Of a stretch of DNA of 64,000 bases, positions 1 to 9,686 are shown in pieces. This stretch comes from Anoxybacteroides rupiense (GTDB lineage Bacteria > Bacillota > Bacilli > Bacillales > Anoxybacillaceae). Where the stretch lies: assembly GCF_014196195.1 (NCBI RefSeq), contig NZ_JACIDF010000005.1, positions 186,001-250,000 of the forward strand, read 5' to 3'. The position numbers were made by a program, and so were the translations under genes. A model generated the notes under the pieces. It searched no databases. It was not told the origin of the DNA and saw only the letters and a list, made by a program, of their open reading frames with translations. Position 1 is the stretch's first letter. The number at the start of each line of letters is the position of its first letter.

Positions 1-27
1 GAGAAGCATCGAATAGGAGTTGAAAGC

Positions 28-1404
28 ATGGGGAAAACAGCGATTACCATTCAGAAAGGACAACAATTTCCGTTGACGATTAAGCGGCTTGGCATCAATG
101 GGGAAGGAGTCGGTTATTTTAAAAAGCAGGTTGTTTTTGTGCCAGGAGCGCTTCCAGGAGAAGAGGTCGTGGTAGAGGCGACAACTATTCATCCAAAATA
201 CGCTGAGGCGAAGATTAAAAAAATACGCAGATCGTCCGCTCATCGCGTCACTCCGCGTTGTCCCGTTTACGAGCAGTGCGGCGGTTGCCAGCTTCAGCAT
301 TTCGATTATCAAGCGCAGCTTGAGGCGAAGCGTGATATTGTCATCCAAGCGTTTGAACGGCACTGCCGCATTCCTGTGGAAGCGTTGGAGATCAAGCCGG
401 CTATCGGCATGGAAGACCCATGGCATTACCGCAATAAAAGCCAATTTCAAGTCGGAAAGCGGAATGAAAACGTCATTGCCGGTCTGTATGGAATGGGCTC
501 CCATCAATTAATCGATATCGCGGAATGCGTCATCCAGCATCAAGCTACAAATCGAGTAACGGCGATCGTCAAAACGATTTTAGAGGATTTACGCATCCCG
601 ATTTACAACGAACGGAAACGGACGGGAATTGTGCGCACCATTGTTGCCAGAGTTGGCTTTCACACAAAAGAAGTGCAGCTTGTGTTCATTACCGCCAAAA
701 AAGAACTGCCACGGAAAGAGCTGCTGATTTCAGAGATTCAGCGCCGGCTTCCGGAGGTGAAGTCGATCATGCAAAACGTGAACGGCCAGAAAACATCGCT
801 TATTTTTGGCGAAGAGACATTTTTGCTTGAAGGGGAAGAGTACATTCAAGAGGTGCTTGGCGATCTTTCATTCGAGCTCTCGGCTCGCGCTTTTTTTCAA
901 TTGAATCCTGTGCAAACCGTCAAGCTCTATGATGAAGTGAAAAAAGCAGCAAGGCTGACAGGGCACGAAAAAGTGGTTGATGCATATTGCGGTGTCGGGA
1001 CGATCGGGCTTTGGCTCGCGAAAGATGCCGGGGAAGTGCGCGGAATGGACACGATTCGTGAAGCGATTGAGGATGCACGCAAAAACGCTGCGCGCCACGG
1101 ATTTCACCACGCGGTATATACGGTCGGAAAAGCAGAACATATTCTGCCAAAGTGGGTGAAAGAAGGCTGGCGCCCTGATGTGGTGATTGTCGACCCGCCG
1201 CGCACCGGCTGTGACGAAGCTTTATTGCGCACCATTCTTCAGGTCAAGCCATCCAAAATCGTCTACGTCTCCTGTAACCCATCAAGCCTCGCGCGCGACA
1301 TTGACCGGCTATCCAAAACGTATCAAGTCGACTACATCCAGCCCGTCGACATGTTTCCGCACACCGCGCATGTGGAGTGTGTGGCGAAACTAACCTTGAA
1401 ATAA
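28..1404 (+). CDS. rlmD: 23S rRNA (uracil-5-)-methyltransferase, RlmD/RlmCD (TrmA) family
   Basis: This is an S-adenosylmethionine-dependent enzyme that makes 5-methyluridine in 23S rRNA. The 458-residue protein has an N-terminal TRAM RNA-binding domain (about residues 10-68), then iron-sulfur cysteines at C78, C84 and C87 ([10 protein letters not shown]) with a fourth near C167. The C-terminal Rossmann methyltransferase domain carries DPPRTG and the [12 protein letters not shown] motif holding the catalytic cysteine near residue 416. The ATG follows AGGAG (about 10 bases upstream), and a terminator hairpin follows the stop. Bacilli can carry two paralogs of this family (RlmCD/YefA and YfjO), so which uridine is modified is not settled by sequence alone. 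Family assignment is secure. Confidence 0.93.
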   Translation: MGKTAITIQKGQQFPLTIKRLGINGEGVGYFKKQVVFVPGALPGEEVVVEATTIHPKYAEAKIKKIRRSSAHRVTPRCPVYEQCGGCQLQHFDYQAQLEAKRDIVIQAFERHCRIPVEALEIKPAIGMEDPWHYRNKSQFQVGKRNENVIAGLYGMGSHQLIDIAECVIQHQATNRVTAIVKTILEDLRIPIYNERKRTGIVRTIVARVGFHTKEVQLVFITAKKELPRKELLISEIQRRLPEVKSIMQNVNGQKTSLIFGEETFLLEGEEYIQEVLGDLSFELSARAFFQLNPVQTVKLYDEVKKAARLTGHEKVVDAYCGVGTIGLWLAKDAGEVRGMDTIREAIEDARKNAARHGFHHAVYTVGKAEHILPKWVKEGWRPDVVIVDPPRTGCDEALLRTILQVKPSKIVYVSCNPSSLARDIDRLSKTYQVDYIQPVDMFPHTAHVECVAKLTLK

Positions 1405-1419
1405 AGGGATTTTGAAGAA

Positions 1420-1465
1420 GGCTAAGCGGCATTTGACCACATTTGTGCCACTTAGCCGTTTTTTC
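1420..1465 (+). terminator. Intrinsic terminator after rlmD
   Basis: The 12-base arms GGCTAAGCGGCA and TGCCACTTAGCC pair with one mismatch and are followed by TTTTTT. The right arm also contains the stop codon of the decayed integrase on the other strand. Confidence 0.8.
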
Positions 1466-2159
1466 TTATAAAATCTCCAAACAAATGTGCGGTTTTTTCT
1501 GCAATTTCTTTCGTTACATGAGCATAAATATCGCCAGTTGTTTTGATAGAAGCATGTCCCAGTCGATCTTGAACCTCCTTTAGTCCGGCTCCTGCTTCGA
1601 GAAGCAATGTAGCATGAGTATGTCTTAAGTCATGGAATCAGATTTTCTTTACTCCGGCTGCTTTGATCCCCCGGTTAAACACATCCGTTAAGGTGCGCGG
1701 GAAAATCGGTTTTCCTGTTTCACGTGCAAAGACAAGGTCGTTATCTTCATATTGATTTCCCATGATCAATTTAATCTCAGCTTGTTTGGCTTTATATCGT
1801 TTCAATCCTTTTAAGAGAAAGTCATCTATCGCAATGATGCGCTGGGAAGCTTCTGTTTTCAAGTTTCCAAATCGAAATCCGTCTTCGTCATAAATTAAAT
1901 TTCGTTGAATATGAATTTGTGCATGTTCAAAATCAATGTCCTGCCATTTCAGCCCTAAAAGCTCACCCCGGCGCATTCCGGTGTAGGCTGCTGTTAAGAA
2001 GGCGGTATAGTATATGATGTTTTCTAATTTAGCGAAACTTAAGAATCGGTTTAGCTCTTCTCTTGTCCAAGTTACGTATTTTCTTTTTCTGCCTAGAGGG
2101 ACCTCTACTTTAATGTACGAGGTATGAACATCGAGGTTGACCAATTGATCAAAATTGCT
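1452..2159 (-). pseudogene. Tyrosine site-specific recombinase (phage/ICE integrase), truncated and interrupted
   Basis: The reading frame matches the catalytic half of a tyrosine recombinase: GMRRGE with the first catalytic arginine, then [17 protein letters not shown] and DIYAH with the nucleophilic tyrosine, ending normally with TAA at 1452. An in-frame TGA just before FHDLRH (about 1638-1640) sits where the family usually has arginine, so a CGA or AGA codon probably became TGA. The N-terminal DNA-binding domain is missing: the frame is closed by a stop near 2160. The gene is therefore a dead remnant of an integrated element next to rlmD. Nothing else from a phage or conjugative element is recognisable nearby. 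Confidence 0.85.
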
Positions 2160-2171
2160 GAATCCTTACAA

Positions 2172-2206
2172 TAATCAAAATCACGGCTATTGCCGGATTT
2201 TTTTGT
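2172..2206 (+). terminator. Hairpin with T-run upstream of integrase remnant
   Basis: AATCACGGC TATT GCCGGATT forms a short stem followed by TTTTTTT on the + strand. No intact + strand gene ends here, so it is probably left over from the lost element. Confidence 0.5.
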
Positions 2207-2379
2207 TTTTAAAGTTATAAAGTAGCATGATGAATGAGCCTTTATCATTCATTGAGTAATATTTCAATCAAAGGAAAGAATGAGGACAGCTATTGATTAC
2301 GGGAAAAGAGGATTCGGCAAGAAAAAAGGAGGATGAATAAACCGGCGATTTCGGGGCAAAATGATCAGCCTTGACACCT

Positions 2380-2882
2380 TTACTTTACAACAATTTTTCC
2401 AACATATTGGACATGACTGCGATTACTTTTTATATTTAGTTCTAATACATAGTTCCCTGGATTATTTGGCAGAATAAAAGTACGATTTTCCTCTACCCCT
2501 CTTTTTGATTTTCATCTCTCCACAAATAAGCTTTTATTTGCTCAAGCTTAAATTCTTGATGCTTAATAAACAGCGGTTTTGCCATCTGTTTTTTATTTAC
2601 TTCTATGGGGCTTTTCTTTTGCCCCAAAGCATAAACACTTGCATTTTGTTCCATCTTATTTTCAGACACACTATTCCCTACTTTCCATTTGTAAGCTTTT
2701 AAATCTAACATGTATTCTTCGTTATTTGTGATTAATTTGCCTTCAGGCGGAAAAGTACTGTAATCCTCTGATAATAAGCCGTCTTGTTGGAATATGTATA
2801 TTGCTCCAATAACTATAATCGCCAAACTAATAAATATGGTAATAGCAGTTCCAAATGATATTTTTGATAATTTATTCATCAT
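2380..2882 (-). pseudogene. Membrane-anchored hypothetical protein, frameshifted
   Basis: The first 129 codons encode a short cytoplasmic N-terminus, one transmembrane helix (about residues 11-31) and an extracellular region, ending at a stop near 2493. The downstream sequence continues in another frame with plausible protein (FILPNNPGNYVLELNIK, then YVGKIVVK and a TAA at 2380). Adding one A to the A-run in CAAAAAGAGGGG restores a single protein of about 167 residues. The C-terminal strand pattern looks like a small beta-sandwich. It is either a pseudogene in the graveyard between rlmD and selO or a homopolymer sequencing error. I do not recognise a function. Confidence 0.6.
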
Positions 2883-3292
2883 TATCTCCCTTTATAAATG
2901 TTGATATATCAACGGTTGTAGCCGTTGTGGGGGCAAAAAATACTTTTCTCCATGCTTTCTAACTTTATTTCTTAAATATGTGTATATATAACAGAGGGTG
3001 GGTATGTTTCGTTGCCACTACTGGTTCAATGGATTGTAGTGAAGGAAAGAGTATGGGATGCACCTTGATTCTCTATACAACTTATGATGCTCACGCGTTT
3101 TTGGATATTTATGTGATGACATTCTTTCGTTCCGTTTTGATGCTCCAATGTTTAGCCTGACGTTTTGGATTTTCCTAGTCGGTGTGTTTGTATTTTAGCG
3201 CGGGTTAAAGAAGAGCAACTATCAAAAAGTAGGTGTTTAGCCACTGGAATTCGATTGATTGCTTTATTTTGAGGATATGATCTCCCTATTGT
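2883..3292. other. Intergenic stretch, no supported gene
   Basis: Short open frames here lack ribosome binding sites and recognisable protein features. No RNA motif or repeat was seen. Confidence 0.5.
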
Positions 3293-3554
3293 TTACGGCC
3301 TTAATAGGCGTTGGACAGCCGTTTCGACAGTAAACATACGTTTGTTCCATGCTTCTGTTTTGTCATCTACATATTCTAGAATTTTTTTCGTTATAGAGCC
3401 CGAGGTTGTTTATGATATTTTTTTGAAGCTGCTCTTGTCCTTGTTTTAACTCGGCAAGTTCAAATCGTATTTCTTCCTGTCCTTGTTCCATGCGCTCTAA
3501 TCGTCCACTTATTTTCTGCAATTCGACAAAAATTTGTTTTAGTATATCTTCCAT
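3293..3554 (-). pseudogene. Small coiled-coil protein, frameshifted
   Basis: The start follows a good GGAGGAAA site. The protein is a heptad-rich, Glu/Gln/Lys-rich coiled coil (EELKQGQEQLQKNI type) of a kind common in thermophilic Bacillaceae. The frame breaks in a GAAAAAAATTC run: removing one A continues into ILEYVDDKTEAWNKR and TVETAVQRLLRP with a stop at 3293, giving about 86 residues. Like the membrane gene 400 bases away it is broken by a single base in a homopolymer, so either local gene decay or read error is possible. Function unknown. Confidence 0.6.
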
Positions 3555-3748
3555 TTTTAATTTCCTCCTTCAGAATTTTTTTAATTACTTTTAATTATAG
3601 CCATAGGTTGAGCATAGAAAATGAACGATTTATCTTCTAATTCACGAAAGAAGAAATAGACATTTTTTCTTTATATAATCATCATAATAAACGTAAAATA
3701 AGCTTAACGAACCGCGGCATCGATCTGCCGCAAAAGGAGATGAGATGA

Positions 3749-5203
3749 TTGAACGAGGGATGGAATTTTGATAATAGCTACGCGCGCTTGCCCAATCGTT
3801 TCTTCAGCAAGCTTCTTCCGACTCCTGTTGGTTCTCCGGAGCTGGTTATACTGAATCGCCCATTAGCTGTTTCGCTCGGATTAAATGATGAAGCGCTTGC
3901 AAGTGAGGAAGGAGTCGCCGTACTTGCCGGAAACCAGGTTCCAGAGGGAGCGGAGCCTCTCGCGCAAGCCTATGCGGGGCATCAATTCGGCTATTTTACG
4001 ATGTTAGGGGATGGAAGAGCGATTTTGCTTGGGGAGCAAATCACGCCTCAGGGCGAACGATTGGATATTCAGCTCAAAGGTTCAGGGCGGACACCATATT
4101 CCCGTGGCGGGGATGGGCGTGCGGCGCTTGGCCCCATGCTTAGAGAGTATATCATTAGCGAGGCGATGCATGCCCTTGGCATCCCGACTACGCGCAGCTT
4201 AGCCGTTGTGACAACGGGTGAGACCATTTTTCGCGAGACCGAATTACCGGGAGCGATTTTAACCCGGGTTGCTTCGAGCCATTTGCGCGTCGGAACGTTT
4301 CAATATGCGGCCAATTGGGGAACGGTTGAAGAGCTTCGAACGTTGGCTGACTATGCACTGGAACGGCACTTTCCGAACTTTGAGACGGCGCCTAACCGTT
4401 ATCTGTTCTTGCTTGAGGAAGTCATCAAGCGTCAGGCCGAGCTGATTGCCAAGTGGCAATTAGTCGGTTTTGTGCATGGGGTGATGAATACGGACAATAT
4501 GACGATCAGCGGCGAGACGATAGATTATGGCCCTTGTGCCTTTATGGACACCTATGACTTAGCAACGGTGTTTAGCTCGATTGATACGCAAGGCCGTTAT
4601 GCATACGGCCACCAGCCATATATCGGCGGCTGGAATTTAGCAAGGCTGGCGGAGAGTTTATTGCCGTTATTGCATGAGGAGGAGGAACAGGCCGTCGAGT
4701 CGGCTGAAGCGGCGCTTTCGGCATTTCCTAACCTGTATCAGCAGCATTGGCTCACGGGAATGCGGGCGAAGCTGGGCCTGTACACAGAGGAGGAGCAAGA
4801 CGCCGCTCTTATGACCGAGCTATTGCAGCTGATGCAAACACATCAGGCGGATTACACGAATACATTTCGATCATTGACACTGGGGCAGCTTGAAGGAATG
4901 CCGCTATTTTGCGCAAAAGAATTTCGCGCTTGGCATGAGAAGTGGCAAGCAAGGCTTAAAAGACAGCCGCACGCAAAAGAAGAAGTATATGAGTTAATGC
5001 GCAACAGCAACCCGGCGATCATTCCGCGCAATCATCGGGTTGAAGAAGCATTAGAAGCGGCGGTTGAGCATGGGGACTACAGCGTAATGGAGCGGCTGCT
5101 TTATGCTCTTTCCGATCCTTATGCTTATTCTTCGGAACAAAATGAGTATGCCCAACTGCCTCCGCCGTCCGATCGCCCTTATCGGACGTTTTGTGGGACG
5201 TAA
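3749..5203 (+). CDS. selO: Protein adenylyltransferase SelO (YdiU/UPF0061 family)
   Basis: SelO is a pseudokinase-fold enzyme that transfers AMP from ATP to Ser, Thr or Tyr of target proteins and is linked to redox homeostasis. The 484-residue protein has the typical N-terminal YARLPNRFF, the [19 protein letters not shown] block (near residue 108) and the [10 protein letters not shown]...DYGPCAFMD block containing the metal-binding Asn/Asp residues. A TTG start at 3749 is chosen because AAGGAGA lies 8 bases upstream; the nearby ATG at 3745 is out of frame and stops quickly. Bacterial SelO proteins like this one lack the C-terminal selenocysteine of animal homologs. Single-gene transcript with its own terminator. 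Confidence 0.93.
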   Translation: MNEGWNFDNSYARLPNRFFSKLLPTPVGSPELVILNRPLAVSLGLNDEALASEEGVAVLAGNQVPEGAEPLAQAYAGHQFGYFTMLGDGRAILLGEQITPQGERLDIQLKGSGRTPYSRGGDGRAALGPMLREYIISEAMHALGIPTTRSLAVVTTGETIFRETELPGAILTRVASSHLRVGTFQYAANWGTVEELRTLADYALERHFPNFETAPNRYLFLLEEVIKRQAELIAKWQLVGFVHGVMNTDNMTISGETIDYGPCAFMDTYDLATVFSSIDTQGRYAYGHQPYIGGWNLARLAESLLPLLHEEEEQAVESAEAALSAFPNLYQQHWLTGMRAKLGLYTEEEQDAALMTELLQLMQTHQADYTNTFRSLTLGQLEGMPLFCAKEFRAWHEKWQARLKRQPHAKEEVYELMRNSNPAIIPRNHRVEEALEAAVEHGDYSVMERLLYALSDPYAYSSEQNEYAQLPPPSDRPYRTFCGT

Positions 5204-5231
5204 TGGAAAACCTTCAATAAGCAAGTGGTTG

Positions 5232-5262
5232 ATGAGAGATCGGTTTCGAGCTCTCATTTTTT
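5232..5262 (+). terminator. Terminator after selO
   Basis: ATGAGAG and CTCTCAT pair around a 12-base loop and are followed by TTTTTTG. Confidence 0.75.
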
Positions 5263-5388
5263 GTTAAAGTGATCATTCATTCCCTCAGTTTATTACTTTT
5301 TGGCCCGTTTTTTATGCGTAACGATTTTTATATGTCTTTTTTTAAGAATATATCGTATAATATGATATAAAAGGAGGGGGGATGTTGA

Positions 5389-5814
5389 ATGTCATTGGAT
5401 GACATGATTGAAGCGATGAATGAACAATGGACAAATATTTATTATTTACTGCACTACGTTCACGAAGAGCCACTTACTCATCAAGCGGTTCGATTGCTTC
5501 AGTACATTGAAAAAAATGGGGAAGCGACGATCGGAGACTTGGCGGAACATCTCCATATATCTCATAATACCGCTTCTGAGCATACAAAAAGGCTGATTCA
5601 AAAAGGGTTTGTAACAAAACAAAGAAGCAGTAGAGACGAACGAAAAGTGTTTGTGGCTTTAACGGAAGAAGGGAGACGCGTGCTGTATCGGCATACTCGG
5701 CTTGATCGAGACAAACTAAGAAAAGTATTAGAGAATTTTAGTTCATCCGACTTAGAAATGATACGGAAGGCTTTTTCGATGTTGAGTGAGGAGGCAGAAA
5801 AATGTTTTCGTTAG
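5389..5814 (+). CDS. MarR-family transcriptional regulator
   Basis: The 141-residue protein has a winged helix-turn-helix (about residues 35-100: ATIGDLAEHLHISHNTASEH as recognition region and a wing with SSRDERKVFVALTEEG). Flanking helices dimerise, as in MarR proteins that repress transporters or stress genes until a small ligand binds. The ATG follows AAGGAGGGGG. Its end overlaps the next gene by 13 bases, so the DUF3147 membrane protein is co-translated and is the likeliest target of autoregulation. The ligand is unknown. Confidence 0.85.
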   Translation: MSLDDMIEAMNEQWTNIYYLLHYVHEEPLTHQAVRLLQYIEKNGEATIGDLAEHLHISHNTASEHTKRLIQKGFVTKQRSSRDERKVFVALTEEGRRVLYRHTRLDRDKLRKVLENFSSSDLEMIRKAFSMLSEEAEKCFR

Positions 5815-6134
5815 TGAAAATTGTGATTTCTGCCATCATGATCGGGATTGTAACGGAAGTGGCGAGAAGATTCCCTACATTTGGCGGAGCTATAGCAGCA
5901 CTGCCGTTAGTCAGTTTATTAAGCTTATGCTGGCTTTATGTTCAAGGTGAACCAACAAAGCGTTTAAGTGAGTTTGCGTTCGGTGTTTTATGGGGGCTGC
6001 CAGCGACTGCTTGTTTATTATTAATAGTCGCTTTATCCTTGAGAGCTTCATTTCCACTGGCTTTGTCCATTGGATTAGGAGTAGCGGCCTGGAGCCTCTT
6101 TTTAGCGATTCAAAAGCTAATGGCCCATTCCTAG
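5802..6134 (+). CDS. DUF3147 family small membrane protein
   Basis: The 110-residue hydrophobic protein has about four transmembrane segments and the family pattern EVARRFPTFGGAIAALP near the N-terminus. Its start lies inside the end of the MarR gene (13-base overlap), implying translational coupling and joint regulation. DUF3147 proteins have no established biochemical role; a transport or membrane-stress role is only a guess from the MarR partner. Confidence 0.75.
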   Translation: MFSLVKIVISAIMIGIVTEVARRFPTFGGAIAALPLVSLLSLCWLYVQGEPTKRLSEFAFGVLWGLPATACLLLIVALSLRASFPLALSIGLGVAAWSLFLAIQKLMAHS

Positions 6135-6229
6135 CGCAGTGCTGGTGGTTAGGTTTTAATCTTATGCTGAATGAAGCCTTTTCTTTCAAGAAGTCTGTGA
6201 TTACAAGTGATAAAGAAGAAATAAAAAAG

Positions 6230-6268
6230 CAATAACCGTCCCCCTGTTAAAAAGGGGGCGGTTATTGT
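6230..6268. terminator. Bidirectional terminator-like inverted repeat
   Basis: CAATAACCG-CCCCC and GGGGG-CGGTTATTG arms form a long stem around TGTTAAAA after the MarR/DUF3147 operon. The flanking AT sequence makes it usable on the + strand. Confidence 0.65.
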
Positions 6269-6639
6269 TCTGTCAAGGTCTGGAATCTTAAAGCAAAGCT
6301 ATTTCCTCCATTTCCACTCCGCTAAGAGGTGGGAGAGGTATCCTATCATTGGTAGTCCATCTATCCTGTCATTCCTTGAGTGAATCAACCGCAAAGCAAC
6401 ATTCCCACTACAGAGAAAAGCTTGGCCGTTCAACATTTGTCGCTTTATATGATTTTTTCGCTGGTCGAGTGCCTAAACAACACTCCGACTTGCATGGGGA
6501 CGTGTTGTTCAGGCCTTTGCCACACGCCTACATGAAGAAGGAAGTGTATGCCTATTTTTGACATGACCTTCGAAACCGTCTGCTGCCATTCTATCCAGAG
6601 ATGCTCCGTTGATCTAGTCTGGCGAATCCTCCGTTATGA
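6269..6639. other. Intergenic stretch with no supported gene
   Basis: One 70-codon open frame occurs but has no clear ribosome binding site and no recognisable fold. The GC-richer composition hints at decayed coding sequence, but no family could be named. Confidence 0.4.
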
Positions 6640-7107
6640 TTAGGCGTAGGGAGAACCGCTAAGGGAGGAAGAGTCATGCCATTTTTGAAACCAGTAAATA
6701 AGAATAGCGACGGCTTGAAGAATCAAAAATCTTGAGAAGTCGTTGATATTGTGGTACTCCATAATCCCTAGATATTCGTACCATTTCATGAGACCGACAG
6801 CATAGATGATATCCATCACCGCATTGACAAGCATGTAAAACCAAAAGTTTCCGAAAGTAAAATACAAAACAATGATGGGAGCAACCACATAGAAACTGTA
6901 AATCATCGGCGTTAGATGTGTGAGAGGAAAAATGGTTTCTTTGACAGTCCACCAATGGAGCCTTTCGCCCAATTGAAAAATGATCGTCATGATTAACGCA
7001 CAAAGAAAGCCGGTTGCCATAAATCGTTTAATTTTTTGTTTATGAAAAAATAGCAGCAGAAACCAAGGAAAAATAAACGAAATCCAAAGAAGGGTTTGAT
7101 TGAACAT
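6640..7107 (-). CDS. CBO0543-like integral membrane protein
   Basis: The 155-residue protein is almost entirely hydrophobic with four to five transmembrane helices and aromatic-rich loops (GERLHWWTVKE, MKWYEYLGIMEY). The ATG follows AGAGGAGC. It resembles the two membrane proteins encoded on the other strand at 7.4-8.4 kb in size, topology and the pattern of Trp/Tyr-rich turns, which together fit the CBO0543-type family often found in several copies in spore-formers. No activity is known. Family assignment is from overall pattern, not a catalytic motif. Confidence 0.6.
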   Translation of the reverse strand: MFNQTLLWISFIFPWFLLLFFHKQKIKRFMATGFLCALIMTIIFQLGERLHWWTVKETIFPLTHLTPMIYSFYVVAPIIVLYFTFGNFWFYMLVNAVMDIIYAVGLMKWYEYLGIMEYHNINDFSRFLILQAVAILIYWFQKWHDSSSLSGSPYA

Positions 7108-7399
7108 ATATTTTTGCTCCTCTTTTCAAAAGGTATCTATATTAGGATTTTGGACAAGTTTTATTTATTTTATAAATCCATTCGACAAAAATAAAGAAAA
7201 GTTTTTATTCTCATTAGGTAGTATGTCCATCATAGTTGTGGTCATTGGATTCTATTAAAAACGATATGTGAAAACGCTAACACGGGAAGGTCGGAAGAGG
7301 CTATATATTGTTGTATGTAACTGTCAACTAGCATCGCGGGTTTATAAAGCTTGAATCATCGGTTTGTCTCAAGTTTTCGCATAAATTGCACAAGAGAGG

Positions 7400-7900
7400 A
7401 TGAAACTGTTAATAAAAAGAAAAAGGATGAATAGAGTGTTGGGATTAGTTGTTGCCGCTCTTTTGTTTAATTGTACGGCTTTTATGACAAATAAACGCTT
7501 GACAAAAAATCAAATCATACACATTTGGACTTTTACGATTGCGATTCAGAATATTGTCGATTTGTATTTAAGCACCAAATACGAAGCGTATTGGTATTTT
7601 ACAAAAGAGATTAAATGGGAGTCATTTCCTGCAAGAGTAGTGCTGATCCCAGCTGTCAATATGCTCTTCTTAAGCTGGTATCCTTTTAGAGATTCGTTAT
7701 CCAAACGCGTTGTTTGTTTTATAAGTTTTTGGATTCTGATCGTTTTATACGAAGCGAGTGCTTTATTGCCGGAACCGTGGAGGTATTTGCGTTACGGCTG
7801 GTGGAATTTAACCTATTCTGCATTGAGCTATCCTTTTTTGCTCATACTGATTTTAAAATATTATCAATGGATATGCAGAGTGGAAAGCTACAAACCATAA
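7400..7900 (+). CDS. CBO0543-like integral membrane protein
   Basis: The protein has four to five transmembrane helices. Its C-terminal block (RYGWWNLTYSALSYPFLL) closely parallels the HHHWNLWYSAISYPFLYG block of the next gene, and both share a ...NxLFLSWYPF / MLIINWYPYD segment, so the two are tandem paralogs. The first ATG (7400) has AGAGAGG almost touching it. A GTG at 7436 with AAGGATG about 6 bases upstream aligns better with the paralog's N-terminus, so the true protein may be 154 rather than 166 residues. Function unknown. Confidence 0.6.
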   Translation: MKLLIKRKRMNRVLGLVVAALLFNCTAFMTNKRLTKNQIIHIWTFTIAIQNIVDLYLSTKYEAYWYFTKEIKWESFPARVVLIPAVNMLFLSWYPFRDSLSKRVVCFISFWILIVLYEASALLPEPWRYLRYGWWNLTYSALSYPFLLILILKYYQWICRVESYKP

Positions 7901-7945
7901 AGAATATAAGAAAGAATGCAGAATAAATGGTAGGAGTGGTTTTGA

Positions 7946-8416
7946 TTGTGGATTCTTTATTTTTCCATTATTGTATTTAATCTTATTGCGATTATGATGA
8001 AAAAGAAATTAATGCGCATTGAATATTATAGCTGCATTTTATTTGCATTGTTTACTTCAGAGATCGTCGACCGATTTGCCGAAAAATATGATCTGTATGG
8101 TTTTTTCTATCCTTTTATGATCGAAGCCAAAACGTTATTGGTTTTATTCGGAATATATCCTGCCGCTTCCATGCTCATTATTAACTGGTATCCTTACGAT
8201 GGAACATGGAAGAAAAAAAGCTTATATCTGTTGGGCTGGAGCATTTTTTCCACTTTTTATGAATGGTTAGCGGTACGTGTCGGTTTTTTATATCATCATC
8301 ATTGGAATTTATGGTATTCAGCGATCTCCTATCCTTTTTTATATGGAATGCTTATTCTTCAAGTTTCTTTCTTCCGCAGGCTAAGCAAAGCTGACATGAT
8401 CTCACCAAAATCATGA
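7946..8416 (+). CDS. CBO0543-like integral membrane protein, tandem paralog
   Basis: The 156-residue multi-span membrane protein starts at TTG with TAGGAGTGG 8-10 bases upstream. It lies 45 bases after its paralog and is probably co-transcribed with it. The conserved NWYPYD and WNLWYSAISYPF blocks are shared between the two. The cluster of two forward copies and one reverse copy suggests local duplication. No enzymatic or transport motif is visible. Confidence 0.62.
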   Translation: MWILYFSIIVFNLIAIMMKKKLMRIEYYSCILFALFTSEIVDRFAEKYDLYGFFYPFMIEAKTLLVLFGIYPAASMLIINWYPYDGTWKKKSLYLLGWSIFSTFYEWLAVRVGFLYHHHWNLWYSAISYPFLYGMLILQVSFFRRLSKADMISPKS

Positions 8417-9686
8417 TATACATATTGAAGACTCGTAGCGCTAGAGAAAATGGCCCCATTTATTGTCCTCGTTCTATATACCTGATGAATAAACGGTATC
8501 TGCTAAAGCTCGCGGTCGGAAAACAAGTCACTGACTTGTCTTTCGACCGGCGAAAGCGGATGATCAACGCTCGCACATATGGGATCAAAGGTTGAGGGGG
8601 CAAGTGATATCGATCATCATGCTCTATCATGCCATAGGGTATATTGGAGATCAAATAAATGATCTTTTGGCAACTGGAGACAAATCACTGGAAGAGTTTT
8701 TGTCACGCGTTCACACGCTACAGAAGCTCAAAGCAACGCTGCTTTCAGAGCTATCTATGGCTCAGGAAGCGGTTTATGATTCGATCCAGTGATTGGACGA
8801 AAAACGATACGATATCCTAAAAATATTCCATTTCACAAGTGTTAATAATCCGTTATTTTACTAAAAATATGGAATGATTGAGCTAGACACAAGCTTTTCT
8901 GCCTCTTCCCTTGAACCAGAACGCCAGCGGGCAAGTGTATTTGCCCGCAAAGCGTTCGTTGTTCGAGGAGGGCATGCAATCTAGCTTGCCGACTACAGCA
9001 GAAAAGCGGGGAACCAAGCAATGTCAATGGGGGGTATTGGATCATCAACACACCTGATTCCATTTATTTAATTTATAGGAAGGAGGTAGAGAGAATTCTG
9101 CAAAGTGTGATTTCCATTTTTCTGTTGTTGATGAAATTTTTAGTTATGGGCCTCTATATGGGATCTATTTTTCCGAAAACTGGATTGTTTTTTACATCGT
9201 GATAAAAATCTGTATCATAAATGAAAGCAATTTGAAACCTTATGAAAATGTAAGTCTGCTAGAATACTGTGGACGGAAAGAGAATGATGCGTGTTGATGA
9301 TCAGACTGCTAGAATCGCAAAGGAAACCGATGAAGTTAGGAAAGAGTAAAAAAGAAAAGGTATTTCACTTTTTTCATCTAATATATTAAATAGATATGGG
9401 AAAATGACGATAACAGAGAATCAAAGATTCTATTCTGTTCGATAAAATTTTGCTGGCGTAGCAACAAATACTGATTGGATCATTCGTGTTCCGTAAGCTT
9501 TTTGTTATCACCTATATCTTGGTGAACATTCGGCTATTGGTATTCGATCAAAGGAATACAAGCGCCATTATATTGCCGTATATTTTCAATACATGATGTG
9601 ATCGGGAGCCTAAGCATATAAATTGTTGTCATCGTTCATCATCATGCCTCACATGAAGATGATATCGTCTATAAGGATGATAGACA
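8417..9686. other. Long intergenic region with inverted repeats and a MITE-like copy
   Basis: The 1.27 kb holds an inverted repeat at about 8514-8553 (GGTCGGAAAACAAGTCA paired with TGACTTGTCTTTCGACC). It also has a weak 57-66 codon open frame (8592-8792, TTG start) that is probably not a gene, and a repeat-family copy at 8841-9050. After GGAAGGAGG near 9080 a 34-codon hydrophobic frame begins without an ATG/GTG/TTG (it would need ATT or CTG). The rest is AT-rich with nothing recognised. Confidence 0.45.
8841..9050. repeat. MITE-like dispersed repeat, family A copy 1
   Basis: The left end (TGTTAATAATCC) is degenerate and the right end is GGATCATCAACA. Inside are a GCTTTTCTGC/GCAGAAAAGC inverted pair and a GCGGGCAA/TTGCCCGC hairpin, plus the block CTTGCCGACTACAGCAGAAA shared with copies near 15.0 and 24.5 kb. 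Confidence 0.7.

Noticed and set aside
2978-3160. 60-codon open frame
   Set aside because: No ribosome binding site, skewed composition and no recognisable protein pattern in a decayed region.
6349-6561. 70-codon open frame between DUF3147 and CBO0543-like genes
   Set aside because: No good start site and no domain. It could be an IS remnant, but no transposase motif was found.
8592-8792. 66-codon frame with helical content
   Set aside because: TTG start with an uncertain site, repeat-rich surroundings and no known relatives. Mentioned only in the region note.
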